Positions 63,831-64,000 of a DNA stretch of 64,000 bases are shown here, piece by piece (position 1 is the first letter of the stretch; each line of letters starts with the position of its first letter). Source of the stretch: Sipunculus nudus (taxonomy: Eukaryota; Annelida; Sipuncula; Golfingiida; Sipunculidae); contig CM049310.1 in assembly GCA_026874595.1 (NCBI GenBank), positions 88,915,556-88,979,555 on the forward strand. The letters run 5' to 3'. Both the position numbers and the translations under genes were made by a program. The notes under the pieces were generated by a model. That model was not told where the DNA came from. It ran no database searches and saw only the letters and a program-made list of their open reading frames with translations.

Positions 63831-64000
63831 GTTCATCATTTAGTTTAACAAGTGGTACTATCGTTCATCATTTAGTTATACCAGTGGTACTATTGTCCAT
63901 CATTTAGTTAAACCAGTGGTACCACAGTTCATCATTTAATTATACCAGTGTTACCACCGTTCATCATTTAGTTGAACCAGTGTTACCCGTTCACCTTTCA
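63831..64000. repeat. 32-bp minisatellite, at least 5 copies, running off the window
   Basis: Repeats of the form GTTCATCATTTAGTT..ACCAGTGGTAC begin at 63,831, 63,863, 63,895, 63,927 and 63,959 (exactly 32 bp apart), with a shortened copy start near 63,989. The array is cut by the window edge, so its length is unknown. Differences between units are mostly single substitutions. Confidence 0.9.

Noticed and set aside
1-64000. CRISPR arrays, operons or bacterial genes
   Set aside because: The tandem repeats here lack unique spacers, and the coding structure is eukaryotic.
1-64000. LINE or LTR polymerase genes
   Set aside because: No reverse transcriptase, integrase or transposase motif was found in any frame read.

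Overview
The window looks like AT-rich, repeat-dense nuclear DNA from an animal. It has no operons, long stretches without coding sequence, many (AT)n, (ATT)n and (GA)n microsatellites and poly-G/C tracts, several small terminal-inverted-repeat (TIR) elements, tRNA-derived SINE-like sequence, and a gene with introns and canonical GT-AG splice sites. A lophotrochozoan, most likely a mollusc, fits this texture, but that is a guess; nothing here fixes the species.

Only one protein-coding gene can be supported. It lies on the + strand at 53,754-62,535 and encodes a Golgi-type carbohydrate 6-O-sulfotransferase. Four coding exons (53,754-53,829; 55,172-55,230; 59,200-59,417; 61,596-62,535) join with matching phases into a 430-residue protein. 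The first, 25-codon exon supplies a type II signal anchor. A 59-bp second exon carries the stem. Exon 3 carries the 5'-phosphosulfate-binding loop and exon 4 the 3'-phosphate-binding motif and C-terminus. The introns hold a pair of oppositely oriented MITEs, an (ATT)n tract abutting the exon 2 acceptor, and two copies of one dispersed repeat.

Layout: 0.9-1.4 kb, a MITE; 4-8 kb, microsatellites; 8.5-8.8 kb, a SINE-like tRNA head; 10.5-10.85 kb, a MITE with a second copy at 46.1 kb; 13.5-16.7 kb, a 3.2-kb TIR element with inverted subterminal GGTTCTTT arrays; 16.7-19.4 kb, dispersed repeats; 20.0-27.75 kb, a diverged repeat family ending in a local tandem duplication; 22.6 kb, a hAT-like MITE; 23.25-24.16 kb, a Harbinger-like element nested in a repeat; 28.4-37.6 kb, an irregular tandem/segmental block with a Tigger-like insertion; 39.7-40.45 kb, a ~125-bp tandem repeat with a GGCGCCAC core; 43.5-45 kb, a cluster of one AT-rich motif; 47.27-48.46 kb, an element bounded by inverted 15-bp-period arrays; 53.7-62.5 kb, the sulfotransferase gene; 63.83 kb to the end, a 32-bp minisatellite running off the window.

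Repeat relationships were found by reading, not by alignment software. Repeat boundaries are approximate except where terminal motifs are given.
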